Shown here one piece after another: positions 7,272 to 16,420 of a stretch of 36,747 nt of DNA. A model generated the notes under the pieces. That model was given only the letters and a program-made list of their open reading frames with translations. It made no database searches and was not told where the DNA came from. The translations under genes were made by a program, and so were the position numbers. Position 1 is the stretch's first letter. Each line of letters opens with the position of its first letter. The stretch spans positions 1 through 36,747 of the forward strand of contig CANMVX010000037.1 in assembly GCA_947501115.1 (NCBI GenBank), in the 5' to 3' direction. This DNA is from Haliscomenobacteraceae bacterium (GTDB taxonomy: Bacteria > Bacteroidota > Bacteroidia > Chitinophagales > Saprospiraceae).

Positions 7272-7429
7272 GCTGTGAGAGAAGGATTCGAACCCCCAAG
7301 AGGCAGTTAGCCATAGCACAAGAAGATTGGTGGTCAACCCCTGGATCGATACCGGCCCTATGCTACGTTTATCCCGTAATCCTCACCCCCGAGACAAGAG
7401 GGCATGGCTGCCAATTTCATCACCTCACA
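7271..7429 (-). tRNA. Class II tRNA-like RNA with a giant variable arm (unassigned)
   Basis: On the minus strand a cloverleaf can be drawn. The acceptor stem is 7 bp (TGTGAGG at 7429-7423 with TCTCACA at 7280-7274). The D arm is ATG/CAT with loop AAATTGGCAGC, the anticodon stem CCCTC/GGGGG with loop TTGTCTC (7397-7391), and the T arm GGGGG-TTCGAAT-CCTTC. The region between the anticodon and T stems is 88 nt, closed by GAGG/CCTC, against about 10-20 nt in Leu or Ser tRNAs. Within it GTAGCATAG can pair with CTATGgCTAaC. The loop would read GUC (Asp) with U37 instead of a purine. The D loop looks Leu-like and G73 looks Ser-like. CCA is not encoded. A good promoter lies 36 bases upstream. It could be a specialised tRNA, a non-translational RNA or a decayed gene. 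Confidence 0.55.
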
Positions 7430-7464
7430 ATTTGATGATTAAACAAAACTTACTTTTGTTGATG

Positions 7465-7496
7465 CAAATATAATAATACTTTGTTTTTTATGCAAG
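7465..7496 (-). promoter_or_regulatory. Promoter of the tRNA-like RNA
   Basis: On the minus strand CTTG (7493-7496), 20 bases, then TATATTTG (7465-7472) matches the Bacteroidota consensus closely. Transcription should start near 7459, about 30 bases before the acceptor stem. No leftward protein gene starts between here and 7001, so the RNA is the likely target. Confidence 0.7.
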
Positions 7497-7542
7497 ATTT
7501 ATAAAAATAATTCCAAAAAATTATGAAATTTTTAATTTCACG

Positions 7543-8790
7543 TCAAATTAATTGCATTAAGAAAGCACAAACCAAAGCGCCATAAGTTCCCAAAGCATAG
7601 CCGAGGACAGCCAAAAGCACGCCAACAGGAGCCAGAGCTGGACTAAAAGCGGCAGCTACAATAGGTGCTGATGCGGCACCACCTATATTAGCCTGAGAAC
7701 CTACGGCCAGGAAAAAGAAAGGCGCTTTTATCCATCTTGCTACAAGAACCAACAATATACAGTGTATGCACATCCAGATAAATCCAACGGCGAAGAGGCC
7801 TAAATTTTGAAAAACCTCTTGGAGATTCATCTGCATGCCTATGGTTGCCACTAAAACATATAAAAATACGGATCCCAAACGAGAAGCACCTATTCCTTCA
7901 AAGTTTCGCAACCGTGTAAAAGAGATAAATAAGCCAATCGTTGTTGCCAGGAAGGCTATCCAAAAGAAAGAAGAATTCAGCGCGGTCAAGCGCCAGGCAA
8001 TTAGCACATCGTTATATTTTCCCAGCCATGGGGTAATGATATCCGCGCCCCAATGAGAAAGAGCGACGCCTGCAAATGCAATGGTAAGAAGATAGAGTAG
8101 TGATTTGGTATCTGGAATTTTTTCAACCCCTTTTTGGAATGCAGACATTTTATTTTGAAGATCAACTATTGCAGATGTATCGGCCTTCAACCATTTGTCT
8201 ATTTTATCAGTAATACTCGCACCATACAGGAGCAAACCCATCCATACATTGGCTACAACGACATCTACGACAATCATGACAGCGAAAAGATTTTCATTTA
8301 CTGAAAAAATTTCTTTCATGGCCGTTTGATTAGCGCCTCCCCCTATCCAGGAACCAGCAATGGTAGAAAGTCCTTTCCATAAATCTTCCGGATTTGTCTG
8401 TATTAGGTTGGGGAAAAGAAATTTAACGGTTATTAAAGCAATAGGCCCTCCGATGATAACACCCAGTGAGCCGGTTAAAAACATAATAAGTGCTTTAGGT
8501 CCTAAATTCCAAACTCCCTTTAAATCAATGCTTAAACATAGCAAAATGAGAGAGGCTGGCAATAAATACTGAGAGGACACCTTATAAAGCACGGAGTTTT
8601 CACCTGAAATAAGATTCAGCGGCCAATGCAGGATTGCTGGTAAAAAATAGCATAATAATAAGGGAGGAAAAATGGTATAAAACTTTTGAATCCATTTATT
8701 TTTACTTGAAGAGGTAAAAAAAACGAAAGAAAGTACAGACAATAATAGTCCTAATACGATGGCATCATTGGTAAAGTAAGGTTGCATCAT
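7543..8790 (-). CDS. DUF819 family membrane protein
   Basis: A 415-residue, strongly hydrophobic protein with about ten to twelve membrane segments spread over its length. It matches the DUF819 (YjcL-like) family. The glycine-rich segment GSWIGGGANQTAMKE (about 147-161) and the C-terminal segment around GSQANIGGAASAPIVAAAF are typical of these proteins and suggest a channel or carrier built from two similar halves. The transported substrate is not known for the family. Two ATG codons stand in tandem at the start, and either could be used. The gene is divergent from lspA, whose promoter overlaps the start region. Confidence 0.8.
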   Translation of the reverse strand: MMQPYFTNDAIVLGLLLSVLSFVFFTSSSKNKWIQKFYTIFPPLLLCYFLPAILHWPLNLISGENSVLYKVSSQYLLPASLILLCLSIDLKGVWNLGPKALIMFLTGSLGVIIGGPIALITVKFLFPNLIQTNPEDLWKGLSTIAGSWIGGGANQTAMKEIFSVNENLFAVMIVVDVVVANVWMGLLLYGASITDKIDKWLKADTSAIVDLQNKMSAFQKGVEKIPDTKSLLYLLTIAFAGVALSHWGADIITPWLGKYNDVLIAWRLTALNSSFFWIAFLATTIGLFISFTRLRNFEGIGASRLGSVFLYVLVATIGMQMNLQEVFQNLGLFAVGFIWMCIHCILLVLVARWIKAPFFFLAVGSQANIGGAASAPIVAAAFSPALAPVGVLLAVLGYALGTYGALVCAFLMQLI

Positions 8791-8798
8791 TATATTTG
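8768..8798 (+). promoter_or_regulatory. Promoter of lspA
   Basis: TTG (8768-8770), 20 bases, then TATATTTG (8791-8798) fits the Bacteroidota consensus. It overlaps the first codons of the divergent DUF819 gene. The expected leader to the lspA ATG is about 80 bases. Confidence 0.7.
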
Positions 8799-8882
8799 TT
8801 CTTTTTTAACCCCTCAATATAGAAAAAAACGCTTAATTACAAGGTGGAAACTCAAATATTGGGAAAATTTAAAGTAATTTTT

Positions 8883-9485
8883 ATGAATTATAAAAAGTTT
8901 GTTTTACCCTTAGTTATCATGGTTTTGGTTATTTTATCAGATAGGATGACCAAAGTGTGGGCGGTTGAAACGCTAAAAGGGTACCCTTCTCAATCCTACC
9001 TGGGTGATAGTTTTCGTATTATTTATGCTGAAAACGAGGGTGCTTTTTTAAGTTTAGGTTCAGACCTACCAGAAAACGTTAGATTCTGGGTTTTGGCCAT
9101 TATACCTATTTTAGCTTTGGGTTATTTTGGCTTCACTCTTTTTTTCAATAATGAGGTTGGCCCCTGGCAGAGAATAGCTTTTGCCTTTATTATTGCAGGT
9201 GGCGGAAGTAATATCATAGATCGAATTTTAGAGGGAAAAGTAGTTGATTTTTTGAATATAGGCATTGGAGATATACGATCTGGCATTTTTAATATAGCAG
9301 ATATGGCTATAATGGCGGGACTTTTCCTTATATTACCCATGGCATTTAAATCGTCCGCTCCAAAAAAACAGGAATCTGTACCCTCCGAAGGAGAAAATGC
9401 AGATGAAAATGCTGAAATAAAAGCAGTAGAAGTGGAAACAGAAGAAGAGACAGAAGAACCAGGCAAAGAAAATAAAGGAGAGTAA
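8883..9485 (+). CDS. lspA: Lipoprotein signal peptidase II with acidic tail
   Basis: LspA is an inner-membrane aspartyl protease that removes signal peptides from lipid-modified prolipoproteins. The 200-residue protein has the catalytic aspartates D113 in NIIDR and D140 in FNIAD, and the conserved DRMTK (20-24) and ENEGAFLSLG (50-59). Four membrane segments are visible. The ATG chosen here replaces a GTG 39 bases upstream that would add residues before the first membrane helix. Unlike the compact E. coli enzyme it carries a 40-residue cytoplasmic tail rich in glutamate (about 158-200). The tail has no known function. The next gene, a symporter, begins 41 bases downstream. Confidence 0.92.
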   Translation: MNYKKFVLPLVIMVLVILSDRMTKVWAVETLKGYPSQSYLGDSFRIIYAENEGAFLSLGSDLPENVRFWVLAIIPILALGYFGFTLFFNNEVGPWQRIAFAFIIAGGGSNIIDRILEGKVVDFLNIGIGDIRSGIFNIADMAIMAGLFLILPMAFKSSAPKKQESVPSEGENADENAEIKAVEVETEEETEEPGKENKGE

Positions 9486-9526
9486 TATTTTAAAAACTCA
9501 TTCAGGAAAAATTTTAAATAAAACGT

Positions 9527-11014
9527 ATGAAAGCATTATCTCCAGGGATATTATTAGGTATCATATTAGGATATTTTCTAATGCTCATTCTTGTTTCAAT
9601 CTTTACCAGTAGAAATGCAAACAATCAAGATTTTTTTAACGCGGGAAGAAATTCCCCCTGGTATCTGGTGGCTATTGGCATGATAGGAGCGTCCCTTTCA
9701 GGAGTGACCTTCATATCCATTCCTGGAGTTGTCGGTGGAGGAGGTTTGAACCAGGCATTTTCTTACATGCAGATTGTTTTAGGTTATATGTTAGGCTATG
9801 CGGTTATTGCCCTGGTTTTGCTCCCATTGTACTATAAAATGAATTTAACCTCAATTTATACTTATTTAGAAAAAAGATTCGGATGGCATGCTTATAAGAT
9901 GGGAGCTATATATTTTCAATTAAGTCGGACCACGGGATCTGCATTGAGATTATTTTTGGTAGCAACGATACTACATCAATTTGTTTTTGCGCCTTATCAA
10001 ATATCTTTTGCATTCTCTGTATTTCTAACGATATTTTTAATTTGGGTTTACACATTTAAGGGAGGGATTAAAACTATCGTTGTTACGGATACCATTCAAA
10101 CTTTTTTCATGTTAGGCGCAGTATTTCTTACTATTATCCTAATTTGTCAAAATCTGAATATGGGCTTTGGCGACATGGTCAGAGCGGTAAATAACAGTGG
10201 ATATTCCAAAGTTTTCTTTTTTGAAGGTGGCTGGAGTGACCCCAATAATTTTTTCAAGCAATTCTTGAGTGGGGCATTAATCACCCTCACCATGACAGGA
10301 CTTGACCAGGACATGATGCAGAAAAATCTGACCTGTAGAACATTAAAGGACGCCCAGAAAAACATGTTTACCTTCAGTTTCATCTTAGTTATTGCTAATT
10401 TGTTATTCTTAACCATGGGAGCCATGCTATATATATATGCATCAGAACTTGGTATCACTTTACCTGAAAAGACAGACCAGGTCTATCCATTTCTGGCATT
10501 AAACCATTTATCACCATTCATAGGAATGCTGTTTATACTTGGATTAATTGCAGCTGCCTATTCCAGCGCCGATTCGGCATTAGCCGCTATGACCACCTCT
10601 TTTTGTATAGACTTTTTGAACTTTGAGAAATGGGAGGCATCGGAAGAGCAAAAAAAGAAAGTACGATTTATGGTACACATAGGATATAGCGTATTAATGT
10701 TTCTTATGATAATCATTTTCAAAACCATATCAAAGGACGGAATCATCAATGAACTTTTTAGGTGGGCTGGATTCACTTATGGACCTTTATTGGGATTATT
10801 TGCCTTTGGAATATTGACACAATTCAAGGTAAAGAGTCAATGGATTATTCCCATTTGTGTTTTATCGCCTATCATTTCGTGGTTACTGGACACCTATTCA
10901 AAGGAATTATTTCAAGGCTTCACCTTTGGCTTTTTAATATTAGCCATAAACGGTACTTTGACGTTTTTAGGATTACTTTTGGCTAGTGAAAGGGTTTATA
11001 AAGTGGTTCAATAG
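9527..11014 (+). CDS. Sodium:solute symporter family protein
   Basis: A 495-residue inner-membrane protein with about thirteen hydrophobic segments, the layout of the SSS family, which couples uptake of small solutes to sodium. Family signs are FNAGRNSPWYLVAIGMIGASLSGVTFISIPG in the first 70 residues (substrate-side helices 1-2) and AAYSSADSALAAMTTSF near residue 345, where sodium-binding serines lie in the family. The substrate cannot be told from sequence; sugars, amino acids, sialic acid and other organic acids are all transported by relatives. It follows lspA at 41 bases and may share its transcript. Confidence 0.88.
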   Translation: MKALSPGILLGIILGYFLMLILVSIFTSRNANNQDFFNAGRNSPWYLVAIGMIGASLSGVTFISIPGVVGGGGLNQAFSYMQIVLGYMLGYAVIALVLLPLYYKMNLTSIYTYLEKRFGWHAYKMGAIYFQLSRTTGSALRLFLVATILHQFVFAPYQISFAFSVFLTIFLIWVYTFKGGIKTIVVTDTIQTFFMLGAVFLTIILICQNLNMGFGDMVRAVNNSGYSKVFFFEGGWSDPNNFFKQFLSGALITLTMTGLDQDMMQKNLTCRTLKDAQKNMFTFSFILVIANLLFLTMGAMLYIYASELGITLPEKTDQVYPFLALNHLSPFIGMLFILGLIAAAYSSADSALAAMTTSFCIDFLNFEKWEASEEQKKKVRFMVHIGYSVLMFLMIIIFKTISKDGIINELFRWAGFTYGPLLGLFAFGILTQFKVKSQWIIPICVLSPIISWLLDTYSKELFQGFTFGFLILAINGTLTFLGLLLASERVYKVVQ

Positions 11015-11057
11015 GCATTTATTTATAAATATTCCTATTAAAGTTTGCACTTATTCC

Positions 11058-11065
11058 TACATTTG
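11058..11065 (+). promoter_or_regulatory. -7 box before fabH
   Basis: TACATTTG fits TAnnTTTG and lies 44 bases before the fabH ATG. No clear TTG stands at the usual distance upstream. Confidence 0.45.
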
Positions 11066-11108
11066 CGGCGCTTTATGGTAAATCATTATCCATATTAAAC
11101 TATTAACA

Positions 11109-12107
11109 ATGTCTAAAACTTTTGCTGCTATAACAGGTGTTCACGGATACGTACCAGATTATGTTCTTACCAATGAGGAATTAGAAAAAATGGTTGATAC
11201 CTCCGATGAATGGATAACATCCCGTACGGGAATAAAAGAGCGAAGGATATTAAAAGGTGTGGAAAAAGGAACGTCTGTACTTGGTATTGAAGCGGTAAAG
11301 GGGCTTTTAGAGAAAACGGGTACAAATCCGGAGGATATTGAATTACTAATATGTGCAACGGTCACAGCCGATATGCATTTTCCTGATACTGCCAATCTAA
11401 TTGCCGCTGCAACGGGATTAACTAAGGCCTACACATTTGACTTGTCGGCTGCCTGTTCAGGATTTCTATTTGCTTTAACCACCGCATCACAATTTATTGC
11501 TGCGGGTACCCATAAGAAAGTCATTGTGGTAGGCGCGGATAAAATGTCAGCGATTGTAGATTATACAGACCGCTCCACTTGTATTTTATTTGGAGATGGT
11601 GCCGGGGCTGTTTTACTTGAACCTTCCGGTGAATATGGTGTAATGGATCAACAATTACATTCTGATGGTCAAGGTCAACATTATTTATATATGAAAGGAG
11701 GTGGATCTTTTCATCCACCGTCAGCAGAGACCATTGCAAATAAAGAACACTTCATTGTTCAGGACGGGAAGCCTGTATTCAAAGCGGCGGTAAGTGGAAT
11801 GAGTGATGTTGTTAGTAAAGTGATGGCAAGGAATGGATTAACCAATGACAGTGTGGCCTGGCTTGTACCCCATCAGGCAAATAAGAGAATCATACAAACG
11901 GTAGCGTCCATGGCAGATTTTCCAATTGAAAAAGTAATGGTAAACATTCAAAAATATGGGAACACAACGGCGGCGACTTTGCCTTTATGTCTTTTTGACT
12001 GGGAGAAGAGGCTTCATAAAGGGGACAATCTCATATTAACTGCCTTTGGTGGAGGCTTTACCTGGGGCGCCCTCTATCTAAAGTGGGCTTACGACACACC
12101 TTCATGA
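11109..12107 (+). CDS. fabH: 3-oxoacyl-ACP synthase III (FabH)
   Basis: FabH starts fatty-acid synthesis by joining an acyl-CoA primer to malonyl-ACP. The 332-residue protein shows the full Cys-His-Asn triad: C116 in SAACSGF, H255 in VPHQANKR and N285 in YGNTTAA. The N-terminal [14 protein letters not shown] (33-46) is also typical. Its length matches the family. It is the first gene of a rightward group with efp, accB and accC, so the primer-condensing enzyme sits beside the genes that make malonyl-CoA. The residues that choose straight or branched primers cannot be judged by eye. Confidence 0.96.
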   Translation: MSKTFAAITGVHGYVPDYVLTNEELEKMVDTSDEWITSRTGIKERRILKGVEKGTSVLGIEAVKGLLEKTGTNPEDIELLICATVTADMHFPDTANLIAAATGLTKAYTFDLSAACSGFLFALTTASQFIAAGTHKKVIVVGADKMSAIVDYTDRSTCILFGDGAGAVLLEPSGEYGVMDQQLHSDGQGQHYLYMKGGGSFHPPSAETIANKEHFIVQDGKPVFKAAVSGMSDVVSKVMARNGLTNDSVAWLVPHQANKRIIQTVASMADFPIEKVMVNIQKYGNTTAATLPLCLFDWEKRLHKGDNLILTAFGGGFTWGALYLKWAYDTPS

Positions 12108-12128
12108 TACACGGTGCGAATTTTTGAT

Positions 12129-12136
12129 TATATTTG
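12129..12136 (+). promoter_or_regulatory. -7 box before efp
   Basis: TATATTTG matches TAnnTTTG, 45 bases before the efp ATG; the -33 region is weak. Its position rules out the upstream TTG (12134) as an efp start and suggests efp-accB-accC can be made separately from fabH. Confidence 0.55.
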
Positions 12137-12181
12137 AGGCTTAAAACAAATTTAGATATAACTTTTTACCAAAAAACCAAT

Positions 12182-12748
12182 ATGGCAACAACTGCAGACA
12201 TACGAAATGGTCTATGTATTGAGTTCAATGATGACATTTTTCAAATTATCGAATTCCAGCATGCACAGGTAGGCAGAGGTGCCGCCCATGTAAAAACTAA
12301 AATTCGAAGCATGACCACAGGCCGGGTTCTGGAATACACTTTTACTTCAGGTCATAAAATTAATGAAGTACGGATAGAACGAAGAAAATTCCAATTTCTG
12401 TATGCAGATGAAATGGGATATAACTTTATGAATAACGATACTTTTGATCAAGTATCTATTGAAGAAAAATTAATATCCAGTCCCAAGTTGTTGAAAGAAG
12501 GCATGGAAGTAGATATCCTTTTTCATGCTGAAAAGGAAACTCCTTTGACGCTGGAAATGCCTCAGTATGTTGTTATGCAAATCACTTATACTGAACCTGG
12601 TTTACGTGGTGATACAGCAACCAATACTTTAAAACCTGCTACCGTTGAATCGGGTGCCGAGGTTAGAGTACCTTTATTTGTTGGGGAAGGAGATTTTATA
12701 AAAATTGATACTGCCTCTGGCGCATACATGGAACGTGTAAAACAATAA
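12182..12748 (+). CDS. efp: Translation elongation factor P, Arg-type tip
   Basis: EF-P binds stalled ribosomes between the P and E sites and speeds peptide bonds at polyproline stretches. The ATG gives [10 protein letters not shown] and 188 residues, the family norm. The tip loop of domain I reads VGRGAAHV, so the modified position is R32 and not the lysine of the E. coli type PGKGGA. Arginine at this position is known from Pseudomonas-type EF-P, where EarP adds rhamnose, but the surrounding loop differs. No modifying enzyme gene is in this window. The gene is 4 bases before accB and is part of the fabH-efp-accB-accC group. Confidence 0.95.
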   Translation: MATTADIRNGLCIEFNDDIFQIIEFQHAQVGRGAAHVKTKIRSMTTGRVLEYTFTSGHKINEVRIERRKFQFLYADEMGYNFMNNDTFDQVSIEEKLISSPKLLKEGMEVDILFHAEKETPLTLEMPQYVVMQITYTEPGLRGDTATNTLKPATVESGAEVRVPLFVGEGDFIKIDTASGAYMERVKQ

Positions 12749-12752
12749 CTAT

Positions 12753-13271
12753 ATGGATTTCAAAGAAATACAGGAGTTGTTAAAACTCATTAATAGATTA
12801 GACCTTTCCGAGTTCAAAATGAAAGATGGCGAATTTGAGCTATCTATAAGAACAAAGAATTACGAAAGGGGCAGAAATCAAGGTTATCAGGGGGTAATAC
12901 AAGAAACTTACCCAGCTCCTCAACCGATAACTGTTGCTGCAAGTCCTTCAGTGGCAACGTCTGCTGCGGGAATTTTAACCACTGCCGCACCTGTTTCTGG
13001 TAATACATCGGAAAAAGTTACTGATCACCTCATCGCTGTAAAATCACCTATTGTTGGTACGTTTTACAGATCTTCATCACCTGACAAGCCAGCATTTGTG
13101 AAGGTAGGAGATACTATTTCTGCCGGCGATGTTGTTTGTGTTGTTGAAGCGATGAAACTCTTCAATGAAATAGAAAGCGAATTTTCTGGTACCATTGAAA
13201 AAATTCTTGTAGAAGATGCTCAACCTGTTGAATACGATCAGGTGCTTTTTCTACTCAATCCGAAGGGTTAA
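12753..13271 (+). CDS. accB: Acetyl-CoA carboxylase biotin carboxyl carrier protein AccB
   Basis: AccB carries CO2 on biotin from the carboxylase AccC to the transferase AccAD, giving malonyl-CoA. The 172-residue protein has an N-terminal dimer region ([12 protein letters not shown]...), an alanine/proline/serine-rich linker (about 50-85), and a C-terminal biotinyl domain. The biotin lysine is K135 in [10 protein letters not shown]. The segment [12 protein letters not shown] around residue 100 is the thumb found in AccB of fatty-acid synthesis and separates it from carriers of other carboxylases. It follows efp by 4 bases and precedes accC by 2, so the three are translated from one transcript. 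Confidence 0.96.
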   Translation: MDFKEIQELLKLINRLDLSEFKMKDGEFELSIRTKNYERGRNQGYQGVIQETYPAPQPITVAASPSVATSAAGILTTAAPVSGNTSEKVTDHLIAVKSPIVGTFYRSSSPDKPAFVKVGDTISAGDVVCVVEAMKLFNEIESEFSGTIEKILVEDAQPVEYDQVLFLLNPKG

Positions 13272-13273
13272 TT

Positions 13274-14614
13274 ATGTTTAGTAAAATATTAATTGCAAAT
13301 CGTGGAGAAATTGCCCTTCGGGTAATACGCACTTGTCGGGAGATGGGTATCAAAACGGTAGCTGTTTATTCAACGGCAGACAGAGAGAGTTTGCATGTCC
13401 GTTTCGCTGATGAAGCGGTTTGTATTGGACCACCTCAATCTTCTGAGTCATACTTAAGTGTGCCCAGAATTATGGCGGCTGTTGAGATAACCAACGCCGA
13501 TGCCATTCATCCTGGTTATGGTTTTTTAGCTGAGAATGCTGATTTTGCTGAAGTGTGTGCTGAATACGGCATTAAATTCATTGGTCCTAAACCCAATCAA
13601 ATCAGGAAAATGGGTGACAAAATAACAGCGAAGGAGACTATGATAGCCTCTGGCGTTCCTGTTATTCCTGGTTCTGAAGGGTTGATACAAGACACTGACG
13701 AAGGAAAGCTGGTTTCAGCAGCTATTGGTTATCCTGTAATTATTAAAGCTACTGCCGGCGGTGGTGGTAAGGGTATGCGGGTTATATGGGATGAAAAAGA
13801 TTTTGATTCATCCTGGGATGCGGCAAGGAAAGAGGCGAAGGCTTCTTTTGGAAACGACGGCATTTACATAGAAAAATACATTGAAGATCCCCGACATATT
13901 GAATTTCAGATTATAGGTGATCAATTTGGAAAAGTTATACACTTATCGGAAAGAGATTGTTCTATACAACGTCGTCATCAAAAATTAGTGGAAGAAAGTC
14001 CCTCCCCTTTTATGACTGACGCCCTTCGTGAAGCTATGGGCAATGCAGCTATTAAAGCGGCAGAAGCCATAAATTACGAGGGAGTAGGTACTATTGAATT
14101 TTTGGTAGATAAATATCGTAACTTTTATTTTATGGAGATGAATACCCGTATTCAGGTAGAACATCCTGTAACTGAAGAGGTTATTGACCACGACTTAATA
14201 AAAGAGCAAATTAGAGTAGCGGCTGGTTATCCTTTAACTATGGAAAATCAATATCCGCAGGCTCATGCAATGGAATGCAGGATAAATGCGGAGGATGTTT
14301 ACAACAATTTCCGCCCAAGCCCGGGTCGTATTTCCTCTTTCCATAGTTCGAAAGGACACGGAGTGCGAGTTGATACGCATGTTTATGCGGGATATGGCAT
14401 TCCTCCATATTATGATTCCATGATAGCCAAACTAATATGCAGGGCCCATACGCGGGAAGAATGTATATTAAAAATGGAGAGAGCATTAGATGAGTTTATC
14501 ATAGAAGGGGTAAAAACAACGGTTCCCTTTCACCAAAAGTTAATGAAAAATGAAGATTTCCGAAGTGGTAATTTCCATACCGGATTCCTGAATGATTTCA
14601 AGATGACCGAATAG
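13274..14614 (+). CDS. accC: Acetyl-CoA carboxylase biotin carboxylase subunit AccC
   Basis: AccC uses ATP and bicarbonate to carboxylate the biotin on AccB. The 446-residue protein is a standard ATP-grasp biotin carboxylase, close to the 449 residues of the E. coli enzyme. Visible marks are [18 protein letters not shown] at the N-terminus, [15 protein letters not shown] near residue 79, the nucleotide loop GGGGKGMR at 162-169, and [15 protein letters not shown] near residue 288, which holds metal-binding and catalytic residues. It starts 2 bases after accB. The transferase genes accA and accD are not in this window. Confidence 0.97.
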   Translation: MFSKILIANRGEIALRVIRTCREMGIKTVAVYSTADRESLHVRFADEAVCIGPPQSSESYLSVPRIMAAVEITNADAIHPGYGFLAENADFAEVCAEYGIKFIGPKPNQIRKMGDKITAKETMIASGVPVIPGSEGLIQDTDEGKLVSAAIGYPVIIKATAGGGGKGMRVIWDEKDFDSSWDAARKEAKASFGNDGIYIEKYIEDPRHIEFQIIGDQFGKVIHLSERDCSIQRRHQKLVEESPSPFMTDALREAMGNAAIKAAEAINYEGVGTIEFLVDKYRNFYFMEMNTRIQVEHPVTEEVIDHDLIKEQIRVAAGYPLTMENQYPQAHAMECRINAEDVYNNFRPSPGRISSFHSSKGHGVRVDTHVYAGYGIPPYYDSMIAKLICRAHTREECILKMERALDEFIIEGVKTTVPFHQKLMKNEDFRSGNFHTGFLNDFKMTE

Positions 14615-14632
14615 TAACCGGAAAAATACCGG

Positions 14633-16420
14633 ATGAATAATAATCCTTTTTGGCGCTTAATGAGTTACCTCTTTAATTATAAAAAAGAGGTAACTCTTGC
14701 TATTTTATTCAATATACTAACCGCTATTTTCACGGTATTGAGCGCTCCATTAATAAGCCCTTTTTTAGATATTTTATTTTTAGATTCTTCCCAGGCGTCT
14801 CATTATGCAGAGGGTGTAATGCTTCAACAGGAAAAGTGGTTTAAGCAACAATTATTATATTTCATTGCCCAAAATGGCAAAATGAAGGCTTTACAGTATG
14901 TCTGTTTTGCTATATTGGGAGTATTTTTACTTAAAAACGTAAGTAGATATTTTGCTCTTTTTTTTATGGCCCCAGTGAGAAATGGAGTGGTAAAAGATAT
15001 TAGGAATAAACTATTTACCAAAGCCTTATCCTTTTCCCCTTCTTTTTATACCAGAGAAAGAAAAGGTGATCTCATTGCCAGGGTGAGTACCGATGTTCAA
15101 GAAATTGAGACCAGTATTTTGCAGGTCTTAGAAACCATTTTTCGGGAACCCCTCATTATTTTGTTAAGTATTGGATTAATGATTTACATTAGTCCACCTT
15201 TAACAGGTATTGTTTTACTTATGCTTGCGTTCACCACTTTTGTCATAGGGGGAATAGGTAAAAAACTAAAACAAAGTTCTCAGGAGGTTCAGCAGGCACT
15301 AGGCATCATTTTATCCCGTTGGGAAGAATCTCTTGGTGGGATTAAAACGATACAATCATTTAACGCTGAACGATATAAGGAGCAACAATTCGACGTAGAG
15401 AATAACTTTTATAGAATAAAAACCATACGGATGTTACAAAGGAGAGATCTCTCCTCCCCTTTGGCAGAATTTTTAGGTATTTCAGTTATTACGGTCCTTT
15501 TATGGATAGGTGCTCAACAGGTTTTTGAAAAACAAATAGAAGCAGGCACTTTTTTTGCGTTTTTATTTGCCTTTTTCAACGTAATTGACCCGGCAAAATC
15601 ATTTTCGCGTGCTTATTTTGACATACGAAAAGGGATGGCAGCCTTATCACGGGTAGAAGAAATACTGCATTATAACTCAGAGGTCATTCCTCCTACTCAC
15701 CCCATTCCATTTACCACTTTTGAGAAGGAAATAACTTTCGATAGGGTAAGTTTTCATTATCCGGGTACAACGCAAAAGGTTTTAGATAATGTTTCATTTA
15801 GTTTACCTAAAGGAAAAAAGATAGCCTTAATAGGACCATCTGGCGCAGGTAAAACAACCATTTGTGAATTAATGGCACGGTTCTATGATGTTACTGAAGG
15901 AAGAATAACGATAGATGGCATAGACATAAAAAATATATCCCTGTTAGATCTTCGCTCTATATTTTCCGTCATAAGTCAGGAAACCACCTTATTTTATGAT
16001 ACTATTTTAGGGAATATAACTTTAGGAAGAGAGGATATACCTATAGAAGAAGTTATCGAAGCGGCGCGCATAGCACAGGCGCACGAATTTATAATGGACA
16101 CACAGGAAGGATATAATACGCACATTGGTGATAGGGGATTGATGTTAAGTGGGGGACAAAGACAACGGCTTGCTTTAGCAAGAGCTTTATTAAGAAACGC
16201 GCCCATCATGATAATGGACGAGGCCACCTCTGCGGTGGACACCAAAGCGGAAAATGCTATTCAAACTGACATTTCCCCCTATCTTGAAAACAAAACGCTC
16301 TTAATTATTGCACATAGGTCTAATTCAATACAACACGTTGACGAAATTTTAGTTATACAAGAAGGGAAAATTGTTGAACGAGGATCGTCAAATTCCCTTT
16401 TCGAAAAAGTGTGCCTATGA
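14633..16420 (+). CDS. ABC transporter, fused permease and ATPase (MsbA-like exporter)
   Basis: A 595-residue half-exporter with an N-terminal membrane domain of about six helices (20-335) and a C-terminal ATPase. The ATPase has Walker A GPSGAGKTT (401-409), the signature LSGGQ (505-509), Walker B ending in E530 (IMIMDEATSA) and the switch H561. It would work as a homodimer and export lipids or drugs. It resembles MsbA-type lipid flippases, but the substrate is not shown. A perfect 13-bp hairpin (14662-14696) lies in its first codons. It starts 18 bases after accC and overlaps the next gene by ATGA. Confidence 0.9.
   Translation: MNNNPFWRLMSYLFNYKKEVTLAILFNILTAIFTVLSAPLISPFLDILFLDSSQASHYAEGVMLQQEKWFKQQLLYFIAQNGKMKALQYVCFAILGVFLLKNVSRYFALFFMAPVRNGVVKDIRNKLFTKALSFSPSFYTRERKGDLIARVSTDVQEIETSILQVLETIFREPLIILLSIGLMIYISPPLTGIVLLMLAFTTFVIGGIGKKLKQSSQEVQQALGIILSRWEESLGGIKTIQSFNAERYKEQQFDVENNFYRIKTIRMLQRRDLSSPLAEFLGISVITVLLWIGAQQVFEKQIEAGTFFAFLFAFFNVIDPAKSFSRAYFDIRKGMAALSRVEEILHYNSEVIPPTHPIPFTTFEKEITFDRVSFHYPGTTQKVLDNVSFSLPKGKKIALIGPSGAGKTTICELMARFYDVTEGRITIDGIDIKNISLLDLRSIFSVISQETTLFYDTILGNITLGREDIPIEEVIEAARIAQAHEFIMDTQEGYNTHIGDRGLMLSGGQRQRLALARALLRNAPIMIMDEATSAVDTKAENAIQTDISPYLENKTLLIIAHRSNSIQHVDEILVIQEGKIVERGSSNSLFEKVCL
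14662..14696 (+). other. Perfect 13-bp hairpin inside the ABC exporter start
   Basis: GAGTTACCTCTTT (14662-14674) and AAAGAGGTAACTC (14684-14696) are exact inverted repeats around a 9-base A/T loop. The hairpin begins 27 bases after the start of the exporter's ATG, inside codons, so it would form in mRNA at the edge of the ribosome start region. It is followed by a moderately T-rich stretch. Confidence 0.7.

Noticed and set aside
7271-7429. tmRNA or group I intron in a tRNA
   Set aside because: The RNA is far too short for tmRNA (about 350-400 nt), has no tag-coding frame or tmRNA 5' signature, and the extra 88 nt lies in the variable region and is too short for a group I intron.
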